A DNA stretch of 64,000 bases. Origin: Streptomyces purpureus (GTDB taxonomy: Bacteria > Actinomycetota > Actinomycetes > Streptomycetales > Streptomycetaceae). How positions within the stretch are numbered: the first letter of the stretch is position 1; every line of letters starts with the position of its first letter. This document shows, piece by piece, positions 16,727 through 24,835 of this stretch. The stretch covers positions 152,422 through 216,421 of the forward strand of contig NZ_BMQQ01000011.1 of assembly GCF_014648195.1 (NCBI RefSeq). Direction: 5' to 3'. Under the pieces are notes generated by a model. The model did not search any database and was not told the origin of the DNA. It was given only the letters and a program-made list of their open reading frames with translations. A program made the translations under genes and the position numbers.

Positions 16727-16770
16727 GGCCGCCCTCCCATGCGTGGGCACGTTTCGACGCACCCCTCGCC

Positions 16771-16787
16771 ATACCCCCGGGGGGCAT
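16771..16787 (+). promoter_or_regulatory. CsoR-like operator 1 of the copper operon
   Basis: ATACCCCCGGGGGGCAT is a near-palindrome matching the G-tract CsoR operator type (TACCC..GGGTA) with one altered half. It lies between the decayed secreted-protein gene and copZ. CsoR is a Cu(I)-sensing repressor; its own gene is not in the window. Confidence 0.6.
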
Positions 16788-16852
16788 TGACCCAGGGTCG
16801 GAGGAGCGCTTGCGCTCCATACGGGCCAGGGGTATACATGGACCCAACCCAG

Positions 16853-16869
16853 ATACCCCCCATGGGTAT
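16853..16869 (+). promoter_or_regulatory. CsoR-like operator 2 of the copper operon
   Basis: ATACCCCCCATGGGTAT is a near-perfect dyad ending 24 bp before the copZ ATG. The sequence TATACA at 16834-16839 is a plausible -10 element just upstream, so the operator would overlap the transcription start region. Confidence 0.75.
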
Positions 16870-16893
16870 CCACCCCCGACAGAGGAGGGACCC

Positions 16894-17187
16894 ATGTCGT
16901 CGTCCTGCTGCACTCCTGACGGCAGCTGCCACACGAGCGCCGGCGAGTCCACGACCGCGACCGCCGTCGCCGACAGCACCGCCACCACCTACCGCGTGTC
17001 GGGGATGACCTGCGGCCACTGCAAGACCGCGATCACCAAGTCGGTCGGCGAGCTGGCCGGCGTGATCTCCGTGGACGTCGACGTGGCCGGCGGGCTGGTC
17101 ACCGTAACCACGGGCGGCGAGGCCGACGACGCCGCGATGGCTGCGGCGGTCGACGACGCCGGTTACGAGCTCACCGGCCGCGCCTGA
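16894..17187 (+). CDS. copZ: Copper chaperone CopZ (heavy-metal-associated domain)
   Basis: A 97-residue protein. The N-terminal 30 residues are Cys/Ser/Thr-rich (SSSCCTPDGSCHTS), an unusual extension with three extra cysteines. The HMA domain follows, with the copper ligand motif MTCGHC at 38-43 and the fold ending DAAMAAAVDDAGYEL. It delivers Cu(I) to the P-type ATPase encoded 60 bp downstream or to CsoR. ATG 16894 has GAGGAGGGA immediately upstream. Expression is probably derepressed by copper through the two CsoR-like sites. Confidence 0.93.
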   Translation: MSSSCCTPDGSCHTSAGESTTATAVADSTATTYRVSGMTCGHCKTAITKSVGELAGVISVDVDVAGGLVTVTTGGEADDAAMAAAVDDAGYELTGRA

Positions 17188-17247
17188 GGGCCCACCCCCT
17201 CAGGCCCCGCACCCCGACCGCCTCCACGTCCAAAAGGAAAGGCAGCC

Positions 17248-19536
17248 ATGACCACGACTACCGGCCCCGCCCAGGTCGAGCTCGCCATCGGCGGCATGAC
17301 CTGCGCCTCGTGCGCGGCCCGTATCGAGAAGAAGCTGAACCGTATGGACGGGGTCGAGGCCACCGTCAACTACGCCACCGAGAAGGCCAAGGTCACCTTC
17401 GACGCCGACATCTCGGTCGCCGATCTGATCGCCACCGTCGAGGCCACCGGCTACACCGCCGAGGAGCCGCAGCTCGAGCGCCCCCGCGGGGACGGCGGCG
17501 ACGAGCAGCCCACGGACGAGGAGAAGGCCGACGCGGCGCTACGGCCGCTGAAGCAGCGGCTGGTGACCGCCGTCGCCCTCGCCGTACCCGTCATCGCGAT
17601 GGCGATGGTCCCGGCGCTGCAGATCGAGTACTGGCAGTGGCTGAGCCTCGCGCTCGCCGCGCCCGTGGTCGTCTACGCCGCCTGGCCGTTCCACCGCGCC
17701 GCCTGGACGAACGCCAAGCACGGCGCGGCGACGATGGACACGCTGATCTCGATGGGCACGACCGCCGCGTTCCTGTGGTCGCTGTGGGCGCTGTTCTTCG
17801 GGACGGCCGGTATGCCCGGCATGACGCACCCCTTCGAGCTCACGATCGCCCGTACCGACGGCGCCGGGAACATCTACCTGGAGGCGGCGGCCGGGGTCAC
17901 CGCATTCATCCTGGCCGGCCGGTACTTCGAGGCCCGTTCGAAGCGGAAGGCGGGCGCCGCGCTGAAGGCGCTGATGCAGCTGGGCGCGAAGGAGGTGACC
18001 GTCCTGCGCGGCGGCCGGGAGGTCACCGTGGCCACCGCGGACCTCCAGGTCGGGGACCGTTTCCTGGTGCGTCCTGGCGAGAAGATCGCCACCGACGGCA
18101 CGGTCGTCGAGGGTTCCTCCGCGGTGGACGTCTCCATGCTCACGGGCGAGTCGGTTCCCGTGGAGGTCGGCGTCGGCGACGCGGTCACCGGCGCCACGCT
18201 GAACGCCGGCGGCCGGCTGGTCGTCGAGGCCACCCGGGTCGGCGCGGACACCCAACTCGCCCGGATGGCGAAGCTGGTGGAGGACGCCCAGAACGGCAAG
18301 GCCGCCGCCCAGCGCCTCGCCGACAAGATCTCCGCCGTCTTCGTACCCATCGTCATCGCCCTCGCGCTCGGCACGCTCGGCTTCTGGCTCGGCACCGGAT
18401 CCGGGCTGACGGCCGCCTTCACCGCCGCCGTCGCCGTACTGATCATCGCCTGCCCCTGCGCCCTGGGCCTGGCCACGCCGACCGCGCTGATGGTCGGCAC
18501 CGGCCGCGGCGCGCAGCTCGGCATCCTCATCAAGGGCCCGGAGGTACTGGAGACCACCCGCAAGGTCGACACGATCGTCCTGGACAAGACCGGCACCGTC
18601 ACCACCGGCCGGATGACCCTGATCAAGGTGCACACGGCCGCCGGTACGGACGAGACCGACGTCCTGCGTCTCGCGGGCGCGCTGGAGCACTCCTCCGAGC
18701 ACCCGATCGCCCAGGCCGTCGCCACCGGCGCCGCCGCCAAGGTGGGTACGCTCCCCACGCCCGAGGACTTCGCCAGCATCCCCGGTCTCGGCGTGCAGGG
18801 TGTCGTCGACGGCCATGCCGTCCTCGTCGGCCGCGAGAAGCTGCTCACTGGGGTCCCCCATGTCGAAGGCCAGGGGAGGGCGATGGAGCTGCCTCCGTCG
18901 CTGAAGTCCGCCAAGGACGCGGCCGAACAGGCCGGGAAGACGGCCATCGCGGTGGCGTGGGACGGCGAGGCCCGGGCGGTCCTGGAGGTCGCCGACGCCG
19001 TCAAGGAGACCAGCGCCGAGGCGATCCGGCGCCTGCGCGCGCTCGGCCTGACGCCGATCCTGCTGACCGGTGACAACAAGGCCGTCGCCGAGGCGGTCGC
19101 CGCCGAGGTCGGTATCGGCGAGGTGATCGCCGAGGTCATGCCGCAGGACAAGGTCGACGTGGTCAAGCGGCTTCAGGCCGAGGGCCGTTCGGTCGCCATG
19201 GTCGGCGACGGCGTCAACGACGCGGCCGCGCTCGCCCAGGCCGACCTGGGGCTCGCGATGGGCACGGGCACGGACGCGGCCATCGAGGCCGGCGACCTGA
19301 CGCTCGTACGGGGCGACCTGCGGGCCGCCGCGGACGCCATCCGGCTCTCCCGCAAGACGCTTGGCACGATCCGCTCGAACCTCTTCTGGGCCTTCGCCTA
19401 CAACGTGGCCGCCCTGCCGCTCGCCGCGGCCGGCCTGCTCAACCCGATGATCGCGGGAGCGGCCATGGCCTTCTCCTCGGTCTTCGTCGTCGGCAACAGC
19501 CTCCGACTGCGCGGATTCCAGGCCGCCGACAACTAA
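17248..19536 (+). CDS. copA: Copper-exporting P1B-type ATPase CopA
   Basis: A 762-residue P-type ATPase. The N-terminal HMA domain carries MTCASC at 17-22, the transmembrane CPC copper site is at 402-404, the phosphorylated DKTGT motif begins at residue 446, and the hinge VAMVGDGVNDAAAL lies near 650. Eight membrane segments fit the family. It pumps Cu(I) out of the cytosol. A run of about 11 residues (TGVPHVEGQGR, near 533-543) appears inserted in the nucleotide-binding domain and is encoded by a dispersed hairpin repeat. It is co-transcribed with copZ. Confidence 0.95.
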   Translation: MTTTTGPAQVELAIGGMTCASCAARIEKKLNRMDGVEATVNYATEKAKVTFDADISVADLIATVEATGYTAEEPQLERPRGDGGDEQPTDEEKADAALRPLKQRLVTAVALAVPVIAMAMVPALQIEYWQWLSLALAAPVVVYAAWPFHRAAWTNAKHGAATMDTLISMGTTAAFLWSLWALFFGTAGMPGMTHPFELTIARTDGAGNIYLEAAAGVTAFILAGRYFEARSKRKAGAALKALMQLGAKEVTVLRGGREVTVATADLQVGDRFLVRPGEKIATDGTVVEGSSAVDVSMLTGESVPVEVGVGDAVTGATLNAGGRLVVEATRVGADTQLARMAKLVEDAQNGKAAAQRLADKISAVFVPIVIALALGTLGFWLGTGSGLTAAFTAAVAVLIIACPCALGLATPTALMVGTGRGAQLGILIKGPEVLETTRKVDTIVLDKTGTVTTGRMTLIKVHTAAGTDETDVLRLAGALEHSSEHPIAQAVATGAAAKVGTLPTPEDFASIPGLGVQGVVDGHAVLVGREKLLTGVPHVEGQGRAMELPPSLKSAKDAAEQAGKTAIAVAWDGEARAVLEVADAVKETSAEAIRRLRALGLTPILLTGDNKAVAEAVAAEVGIGEVIAEVMPQDKVDVVKRLQAEGRSVAMVGDGVNDAAALAQADLGLAMGTGTDAAIEAGDLTLVRGDLRAAADAIRLSRKTLGTIRSNLFWAFAYNVAALPLAAAGLLNPMIAGAAMAFSSVFVVGNSLRLRGFQAADN
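18849..18879 (+). repeat. Hairpin repeat inserted in frame in copA
   Basis: TGGGGTCCCCCATGTCGAAG followed by GCCAGGGGAGG forms a short stem (CCCC/GGGG) around a CGAAGG loop. It resembles the element inside mqnD (1222-1265). Remembered CopA proteins run from REKLL almost directly to AMELP, so this stretch adds about 11 residues without breaking the frame. Confidence 0.45.
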
Positions 19537-19972
19537 CCGCGCACGGACCAGGATTGAGCCCTTCTCCGTACCGGCGCCCGGCCTTGCTCTCACGCGTGAC
19601 CGAAAACATACCTTCAAGTTTGTGACCTGCGCCACGTGCGCGCTCCAACGCGGGCCGTACCGAACTTCCGTATGGCAAGGTCAGGCAGGGCGATTCGGCG
19701 TGGATCCGACCATGGATCCGAGGGAGTCTGCTGCGCTGCGAGCAGATACGGGACCGGCACGCGTACGGGGAGTGCGGGTAGCGATCAAGCCCTCGCCGTC
19801 CACCTGGAACTGCGCGCCCACCCGGCGTCCGGCATCGAAGAGATCGCCGCGACGCTGGGCCTTCCGGCCCAGGACTCGCCCGCACCGGGCCGAGGTGACG
19901 CACCGGCTACTCATGAGCAGATGAGTACGTGCACCCTCCCCCCGGGCCGGGGGCTGCCGCGAGGGTTGGGGC
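19537..19972 (+). other. 436-bp gap with a possible regulator-gene relic
   Basis: No intact gene was found. One frame at about 19783-19875 reads GSDQALAVHLELRAHPASG and then IEEIAATLGLPAQ, which resembles a helix-turn-helix core, but it has no clean start and degenerates on both sides. It may be the remnant of a DNA-binding protein gene. The last 50 bp hold the promoter region of the next membrane protein. Confidence 0.3.
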
Positions 19973-20359
19973 ATGTGCCCAAGACCACTGAATCCCGGCC
20001 TCTCCCTCCTGCTGCTGACCCTCGCGCCCGTTGCGGCATGGGCCGTCTGGCTCGGCTGGGACCAGCATCAGGACGTGCATCCGGACGGGTCGGTGAGCGG
20101 GCCGTACGAGGCCTGGCAGGTGATCGGGCTGGTGCTGACGCTGGTGGCGCCGGTCTACTGGGCCGCGTCCCGGCAGCGGGTCGTGTCCGCCGTGTTCGGG
20201 ACGACGGTCGGTCTGACCGTCGCCTCCTATTACGACTGGTCGGATAACGAAACCGGCGGCCTCTTCGTGGTCGGCGTGGGGATGGTCATGGTGGGGAGCC
20301 TCCTCTGCACCCTCGCCGTTTCCAGCCTGATCGCCTGTCTGACACCGCAAAAGTCCTGA
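19973..20359 (+). CDS. Four-helix membrane protein of unknown function
   Basis: A 128-residue protein with four hydrophobic segments: about 9-28 (LSLLLLTLAPVAAWAVWLGW), 46-64, 69-87 and 95-122. A charged extracellular-type loop (DQHQDVHPDGSVSGPYEAWQ) sits between the first two and SYYDWSDNETG between the third and fourth. No enzymatic motif is visible. ATG 19973 sits close to a GAGGGTTGGGGC stretch. It is followed by a clear stem-loop terminator, so it is probably monocistronic. Confidence 0.78.
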   Translation: MCPRPLNPGLSLLLLTLAPVAAWAVWLGWDQHQDVHPDGSVSGPYEAWQVIGLVLTLVAPVYWAASRQRVVSAVFGTTVGLTVASYYDWSDNETGGLFVVGVGMVMVGSLLCTLAVSSLIACLTPQKS

Positions 20360-20373
20360 CACGCACGCAAAAC

Positions 20374-20398
20374 GCTCGACCGGCAAACCCGGTCGAGC
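20374..20398 (+). terminator. Stem-loop terminator after the four-helix membrane protein
   Basis: GCTCGACCGG (20374-20383) pairs perfectly with CCGGTCGAGC (20389-20398) around a 5-base loop, followed by a short T-containing run (ATTTTC). Confidence 0.8.
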
Positions 20399-20549
20399 AT
20401 CTGCATTTTCGGTCACTTTCAGCCAGTTTCGACCGACCCGGGACGTAAGTCCTGAAAGTCAGCGGCACCGCGAATGGTGAAACCTTCCCGCCCGCCCATT
20501 CGTCCTCCCCCACGGGAACCGGTCAAGCGCCAGCGGGGAGTGGGCAGAC

Positions 20550-21350
20550 ATGGCAGCAAGGAAGTACACCGCGCACATAACCATCGTGGCATCGGCACTC
20601 GCGCTCATCGCGGCCGTCTGGGGCGCGGTGGTCCTCACCAGCCCCGGAACCGCCACCGGCGCCCAGGAGTCGACGTCAGGCACCCCCGCCCCCAAGGCCC
20701 CGCAGGGACCCCAGAAGCCCCCGCAGAAAGTGCCCGAAGGCATCGCCCACGACTCCGAGGCAGGCGGCCGGACCGTCAACATCACCATCGACGACGGCCC
20801 CGACCCGCGGTGGACCCCCAAAGTCCTCGAAGTCCTCCGCGAGAACAACGTCAAAGCCGTCTTCTGCATGATCGGCCCCCAGGCCAAGGAACACCCCGAC
20901 CTGGTCAAGAAGGTGGTCGCCGACGGACACCGGCTCTGCGACCACACCATGACCCACGACACCACGATGGACAAGAAGTCCGTCGACTACCAGAAGCGGC
21001 AGATCCTCGACGCGAAGAAGATGATCGAGGACGCGGCAGGCGGCGGCGCGAAGGTCGAGTACTACCGCGCCCCGGGCGGCGCCTTCACCCCCGACAGCCG
21101 CCGCATCGCCGCCCAGGCGGGCATGCGGCCCCTCGGCTGGAACGTGGACACCAAGGACTTCGAGAAGCCGGGCGTGGACGCCATCGTGAACACCGTCCGC
21201 AACGAACTCCCCAACGGCCCCACCATCCTCTTCCACGACGGCGGCGGCGACCGCGCCCAGACCGTCGCGGCACTGGAGCAGATACTGCCCTGGCTCAAGG
21301 CCGAAGGCCGCCCCACCGGCTTCCCGGTGCGTACGCAGCCCAGCAGCTGA
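20550..21350 (+). CDS. Secreted or membrane-anchored polysaccharide deacetylase (NodB domain)
   Basis: A 266-residue CE4 protein. An N-terminal hydrophobic segment (10-30) acts as signal or anchor, followed by a Pro/Gly/Lys-rich linker to about residue 65. The catalytic domain has DDGPD at 81-85 with the catalytic Asp, the metal pair H132 and H136 in CDHTMTHD, RAPGGAF as motif 3, LGWNVD as motif 4 and ILFHDGGG as motif 5. It likely N-deacetylates peptidoglycan or chitin-type polymers outside the cell. All catalytic residues are present. The 190 bp upstream contain only a terminator and the presumed promoter. Confidence 0.93.
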   Translation: MAARKYTAHITIVASALALIAAVWGAVVLTSPGTATGAQESTSGTPAPKAPQGPQKPPQKVPEGIAHDSEAGGRTVNITIDDGPDPRWTPKVLEVLRENNVKAVFCMIGPQAKEHPDLVKKVVADGHRLCDHTMTHDTTMDKKSVDYQKRQILDAKKMIEDAAGGGAKVEYYRAPGGAFTPDSRRIAAQAGMRPLGWNVDTKDFEKPGVDAIVNTVRNELPNGPTILFHDGGGDRAQTVAALEQILPWLKAEGRPTGFPVRTQPSS

Positions 21351-21411
21351 AACTGACACCAGGTTGGGTGATCATGGCCTGGTCACGTACCTCAGCAGGG
21401 GGAGCCGCCAC

Positions 21412-22200
21412 ATGTCACACCCGACCTCGCGCACCCAGTCACGCCCCGAGTCCACCCCCGAGTCGCGTCCGGTCACTGTCGTCACCGGTGGCAGCCGCGG
21501 CATCGGCGCCGCCACCTGCGTACGGCTCGCGGCCGACGGCCACGACCTCGTCCTCGGGTACGTCGCCGACACCGCCGCCGCCGAGAAGACCGCGGCGGAG
21601 GTACGGGCCGCCGGCGCGCGCTGTGTGACCGTACGCGCCGACACCTCCGTCGAAGCGGACGTGGAACGCCTCTTCGACACCGCCGTCGCCGAACTCGGCA
21701 CAGTCACCGGCCTCGTCAACAACGCCGCCGTCACCGGCCCCCTCGGCGCCCTCGCCGACGCCCGCACCGAGGACCTGCGCCGGGTCCTCGACGTCAACAT
21801 CCTCGGCTACCTGCTGTGCTGCCGCCGCGCCGCCCGCGACATGACCGCCGCCGGCGCGGGCGCCATCGTCAACATCTCCTCCGGCGCGGCCACCCTCGGC
21901 TCCCCCGGCGAGTACGTCCACTACGCGGCGACCAAAGCGGCCACCGACACCCTCACCCTGGGCCTCTCCAAAGAACTCGGGCCCCACGGCATCCGCGTGA
22001 ACGCCGTCGCCCCCGGCCTCGTCGACACCGACATGCACGCGGCCATGGGCGCCCCCGACCGCGTGACGCAAATGGCCCCCACCATCCCCCTGCGCCGCGC
22101 CGCCGCCCCTGCCGAAATCGCGGCGGCGGTGGCGTGGCTCCTGTCCCCCGAGGCCTCGTACACGACAGGCACGGTGCTGCGGGTCGCGGGCGGGCGGTAG
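21412..22200 (+). CDS. SDR family oxidoreductase
   Basis: A 262-residue short-chain dehydrogenase. A polar lead of about 20 residues (with a STPESRP repeat) precedes the cofactor motif TGGSRGIGA, then NNAAVTG and the catalytic Ser-Tyr-Lys with YAATKAA. The ending ASYTTGTVLRVAGG is typical of FabG-like members. The Arg in GGSRG and the later VRADT suggest NADP(H). The substrate is unknown. ATG 21412 is chosen because GGGGGAG stands about 8 nt before it. It is 61 bp downstream of the deacetylase and could be co-transcribed. Confidence 0.9.
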   Translation: MSHPTSRTQSRPESTPESRPVTVVTGGSRGIGAATCVRLAADGHDLVLGYVADTAAAEKTAAEVRAAGARCVTVRADTSVEADVERLFDTAVAELGTVTGLVNNAAVTGPLGALADARTEDLRRVLDVNILGYLLCCRRAARDMTAAGAGAIVNISSGAATLGSPGEYVHYAATKAATDTLTLGLSKELGPHGIRVNAVAPGLVDTDMHAAMGAPDRVTQMAPTIPLRRAAAPAEIAAAVAWLLSPEASYTTGTVLRVAGGR

Positions 22201-22237
22201 GTGGACCGGGGTGCGGGTTTCTTTGCCGGGTCGGGGT

Positions 22238-22336
22238 GGGCCGGGGGTGGGGTCCCACGCGGCAGCAGTGTTTGTGCCTGGGGTGGGGCGGCGTCTGCGG
22301 GTCAGAGATGCGCGGCAGTGAAATGGGGATTCTGGG
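22238..22336 (+). repeat. Left arm of a ~100-bp inverted repeat pair
   Basis: This stretch is the reverse complement of 23783-23884, with about four substitutions and a 2-base indel over roughly 95 bp. The conserved core includes GGTCCCACGCGGCAGCAGTG and, further along, GGCGTCTGCGGGTCAGAGA. The two arms bracket the acetyltransferase gene and the unknown gene at 23049. No open frame with normal coding character runs through it. Confidence 0.8.
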
Positions 22337-22497
22337 CTGCGCTCAGCGGCGTGCGGCTGTCGCTTCGTTGGCGCGCAAGCACGTGGCTGGTGCCCGGAGG
22401 GGGCTGGTCCCGGGGTGGACGAACAAAAACGGGCGCTGAATGAAGGTCCATGCCGGATGAGCGCCTCTGGTGTCACAGGAGGCATCCCGGACATCGT

Positions 22498-22965
22498 TCA
22501 CGATTGAACCGCGACGCATTTCGTCGCTTCGACGTAGCGACGGAAGCCTTGAGCCAGAGGCTTGAAGCCGCAGGACTCGTAGAAGGTGTGAACGTACTCG
22601 TCGTCGGCCGCCAGCAGCTGAACCTTGTAGCAGCCGGCCGATTCGCCCAGGCGCACGGCGGCCTCCATCAGCCGTTGCCCGATGCCACGCCGTTGGAAAG
22701 AACGGCCAACCACGACGTTCTCGACGAGGAGAATGGCCCGCCCGCCCCGGGTGAGGTTCGGCAGGACCACGCAGTCCGCAGTGCCGACAACAACGCCACC
22801 GACCTCGGCGACCAGCACCGTACGACCCTGCTGCTCGGCGATACCCGCCCAGATGGCAGACGCCGACTCCCTAGGCAGGGGCGTGTCGTCGGGGTTCAAC
22901 TCGCCGTACAGAGCGAGCAGCGACGACAGGTCCGTCTCGACAGCTGACCGCACGGTGATCTCCAT
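22498..22965 (-). CDS. GNAT family N-acetyltransferase
   Basis: A 155-residue GNAT protein. The acetyl-CoA binding motif is VVVGRSFQRRGIGQRLME (Q/RxxGxG/A) in the middle, with VHTFYESCGFKPLAQGFRRY as the C-terminal motif B. The start at 22965 (MEITVRSAVETD) gives a normal GNAT length; an upstream ATG at 23040 would add 25 basic residues. It lies within a 1.4-kb segment bounded by inverted repeats and is divergent from the gene at 23049. The acceptor is unknown. Base composition is slightly less GC-biased than its neighbours. Confidence 0.85.
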   Translation of the reverse strand: MEITVRSAVETDLSSLLALYGELNPDDTPLPRESASAIWAGIAEQQGRTVLVAEVGGVVVGTADCVVLPNLTRGGRAILLVENVVVGRSFQRRGIGQRLMEAAVRLGESAGCYKVQLLAADDEYVHTFYESCGFKPLAQGFRRYVEATKCVAVQS

Positions 22966-23048
22966 GCGCCGAAGCCTAAAGGCGGTTTCGTACAGGCCGG
23001 TCAGCATCCTGTGGATCAACTGCTGGACGGTCTTTAGCATCGCTGGTC

Positions 23049-23633
23049 ATGGCTACAGTGATCGTGACCGTCGGACTGGCGTTCATCGGCTACCTGGCGA
23101 CCTATCTCAACGGGCTCCGTCTGGCCCAGAGGCAGGCCCGTCTCACGCGCGTCAACCAGCAGCTGAGTGACTTCTACGGCCCGCTGTTCGCTCTGATGGA
23201 AGCCAACGGCCGCACCTATGACACCTGGTCATCGAAGTACGCCCGCCCTGACGGTCGCGACCCCTTTCGTCACGACACTCCTCCTACAGAGCACGAACTC
23301 GCGGAGTGGCGTACCTGGGCCACGACCGTCTTCATCCCCAACATCCAGGCCATGCGAGACGTCGTGGTCACCAAGGCCGACCTCCTCATCGAGGAGGAGA
23401 TGCCTCAGGTCCTTCTCGAGCTTTGCGCCCACGTCTCGGGCTACGAGATCACTGCTGCGCGCTGGGCCCAGGGCAACTATGAAGAGCACTTGTCGGTCAT
23501 ATCTTTCCCGGGCCGGGCGCTGAGGGAGTACATCCGCGACAGGTTCACACACCTCAAGAGGGAGCAGGCCCGATTGCTCGGACACAGCGGAACTACCAGC
23601 GGGAATCGACGGACGGGCTTCATCGGCCGGTGA
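23049..23633 (+). CDS. Single-pass membrane protein of unknown function
   Basis: A 194-residue protein with one N-terminal membrane helix (about 3-20, VIVTVGLAFIGYLATYL) followed by a cytosolic helical domain. That domain reads RQARLTRVNQQLSDFYGPLF, then LLIEEEMPQVLLELCAHVSGYE. The combination of an N-terminal anchor, QLSDFYGPL and a helical body recurs in actinobacterial hypothetical proteins, but I know no assigned function. It is divergent from the acetyltransferase and inside the inverted-repeat-bounded segment. Codon use is less strict than in the core genes nearby. Confidence 0.75.
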   Translation: MATVIVTVGLAFIGYLATYLNGLRLAQRQARLTRVNQQLSDFYGPLFALMEANGRTYDTWSSKYARPDGRDPFRHDTPPTEHELAEWRTWATTVFIPNIQAMRDVVVTKADLLIEEEMPQVLLELCAHVSGYEITAARWAQGNYEEHLSVISFPGRALREYIRDRFTHLKREQARLLGHSGTTSGNRRTGFIGR

Positions 23634-23782
23634 AGCCCGCCTGCGCCGTCAGCCCATTGCGGAACGACCCCCTTAGCCAGCCGCGCGCATTCTTGTTCGT
23701 CGACCCCGGGCCGGGCCACCCACCGCGCCCCAGCCACATGCTTGTACCCCGGCCGAACGACAGCGGTCCGCCGCTAAGCCGG

Positions 23783-23884
23783 CCTCAGAAGCCCCATTCC
23801 ACTGCCGCGCTTCTCTGACCCGCAGACGCCGCCCCACCACAGGCACAAACACTGCTGCCGCGTGGGACCCCACCCCCCCGGGCC
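23783..23884 (-). repeat. Right arm of the ~100-bp inverted repeat pair
   Basis: Read on the minus strand this matches 22238-22336 closely. Its outer edge continues into GGCCGCCCTCCGAGTGTG, which forms a separate smaller dyad with CACACTCGGAGTGAGGGC at about 23994-24012. Confidence 0.8.
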
Positions 23885-24145
23885 GCCCTCCGAGTGTGAA
23901 AAGGCGGACGGGGACGGGCGGTCAAGGGTGGGCGCAGCCCATCGCGCAGCGACGCGACCGAAGGGAGCGCCCTTGAAGGCCCGGCTCCGGGAGCCACACT
24001 CGGAGTGAGGGCGGACCCACCCGACACCCACGGACCCGGCCAGGCACGATCCGCAAAGAAGCGCTCACTACTCGCCACGGTGCGCCAGGCGTACCCCAGG
24101 ACCAGCAGGTTGACGTAGACCGCAGCCAGGGCCAGCGCCCGAGCC
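23885..24145 (+). other. Non-coding stretch with a nested inverted repeat
   Basis: No gene was identified. The arms CCCTCCGAGTGTG (about 23886-23898) and CACACTCGGAG (about 23994-24004) are inverted and separated by about 95 bp rich in GC. Together with the region from 23634 this makes a gap of about 510 bp between the unknown membrane protein and the minus-strand ATPase gene. Confidence 0.4.
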
Positions 24146-24514
24146 TCACAGGTCCCGCAGTTCGCACCAGACCGTCTTGCTCCCGGGCCCCTGATTCACC
24201 CCCCACCGCACCGCCACCGCGTCCAGCAGCGCCAGCCCCCGCCCCGACTCGTCCGCGTCCGTCGCCCGGCGCAGCACCGGCCACGCCCGGGGATCGGGGT
24301 CGGTGACCTCCACCCTCGTACGCCCGTCACCCGTCGCCGCGATCCGCACGCTGACCGGCGTACCCTCGCCGACGTGCGTGATCACGTTGGTCACCAGCTC
24401 ACTCACACACAGCTGAAGATCCGGGCACGGCCCGCCCACGTAATCCCGCAGCGTGTCCCGTACTCCCGCGACGGACTTCGGCATCGCCAGCAGATCGAAC
24501 GTCAACGGCCTCAC
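24146..24514 (-). CDS. RsbW-like ATP-binding protein (HATPase_c) of a WhiJ/AbaA-type cluster
   Basis: A 122-residue GHKL ATPase resembling anti-sigma-factor kinases. The N-box is CVSELVTNVITH (around 49-60) and the later ATP-lid region is ADESGRGLALLDAVAVRWG with the G1/G2 glycines. Streptomyces has dozens of such proteins beside XRE/DUF397 pairs, where they are thought to modulate development, though direct partners are mostly unknown. The GTG start at 24514 overlaps the stop of the upstream small gene by 4 bp (GTGA). Confidence 0.87.
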   Translation of the reverse strand: MRPLTFDLLAMPKSVAGVRDTLRDYVGGPCPDLQLCVSELVTNVITHVGEGTPVSVRIAATGDGRTRVEVTDPDPRAWPVLRRATDADESGRGLALLDAVAVRWGVNQGPGSKTVWCELRDL

Positions 24515-24720
24515 CGTTCCGCCGCCTTCCGCAGCACGTCCACCAGCCGACGGGCCGTGGTGACATTGCAGTTGCCCAACGCGATCAACGGCGGCCCGTC
24601 GGAACGCGCCGCGTACGTCACGAGATCCACGCCGAGTGACGGCAGCGTGATCCCGTGCTCGGCGAGGGCGGCGCGGAGGTCGACGAAGCAGGCGTGGGCC
24701 TCGCGGTCGTGCTCGGTCAT
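24511..24720 (-). CDS. Small protein paired with XRE/DUF397 cluster (paralogue of 44078-44293)
   Basis: A 69-residue protein with GITLPSLGVDLVTY followed by LIALGNCNVTTARRLVDVL. The second cluster encodes a clear paralogue with GVTLPSLRMDPVS and LVELGRCNLDTALRLVAVL. The shared pattern is G-I/V-TLPSL, then L-x-x-LG-x-CN-x-x-TA-RLV. It has no known fold or activity; the recurrence beside XRE regulators suggests a role in that regulatory set. It is divergent from the XRE gene and coupled to the downstream ATPase gene. Confidence 0.78.
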   Translation of the reverse strand: MTEHDREAHACFVDLRAALAEHGITLPSLGVDLVTYAARSDGPPLIALGNCNVTTARRLVDVLRKAAER

Positions 24721-24744
24721 GTGGGGGTAAGCCTTCCGGTGCGG

Positions 24745-24766
24745 TGTGTGACGAATACATCACACA
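24745..24766 (+). promoter_or_regulatory. Inverted repeat between divergent genes of XRE cluster 1, candidate operator
   Basis: TGTGTGA-N8-TCACACA is a perfect 7-bp dyad between the small minus-strand gene and the XRE gene. The half TCACACAG recurs at the same relative place in cluster 2 (44328-44335). Autoregulation by the XRE protein is inference. Confidence 0.5.
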
Positions 24767-24835
24767 GTGGGGTTCTCGTCCGTACGGTGGAAGGTCTTCT
24801 GGCTCCACGGTACGAAGTGTGGAAGGCGGGCGAAG

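Noticed and set aside
19636..20247. 203-codon plus-strand frame spanning the gap after copA
   Set aside because: It overlaps the clearer membrane protein gene in another frame and is mostly low-complexity; only a short helix-turn-helix-like piece has coding character.
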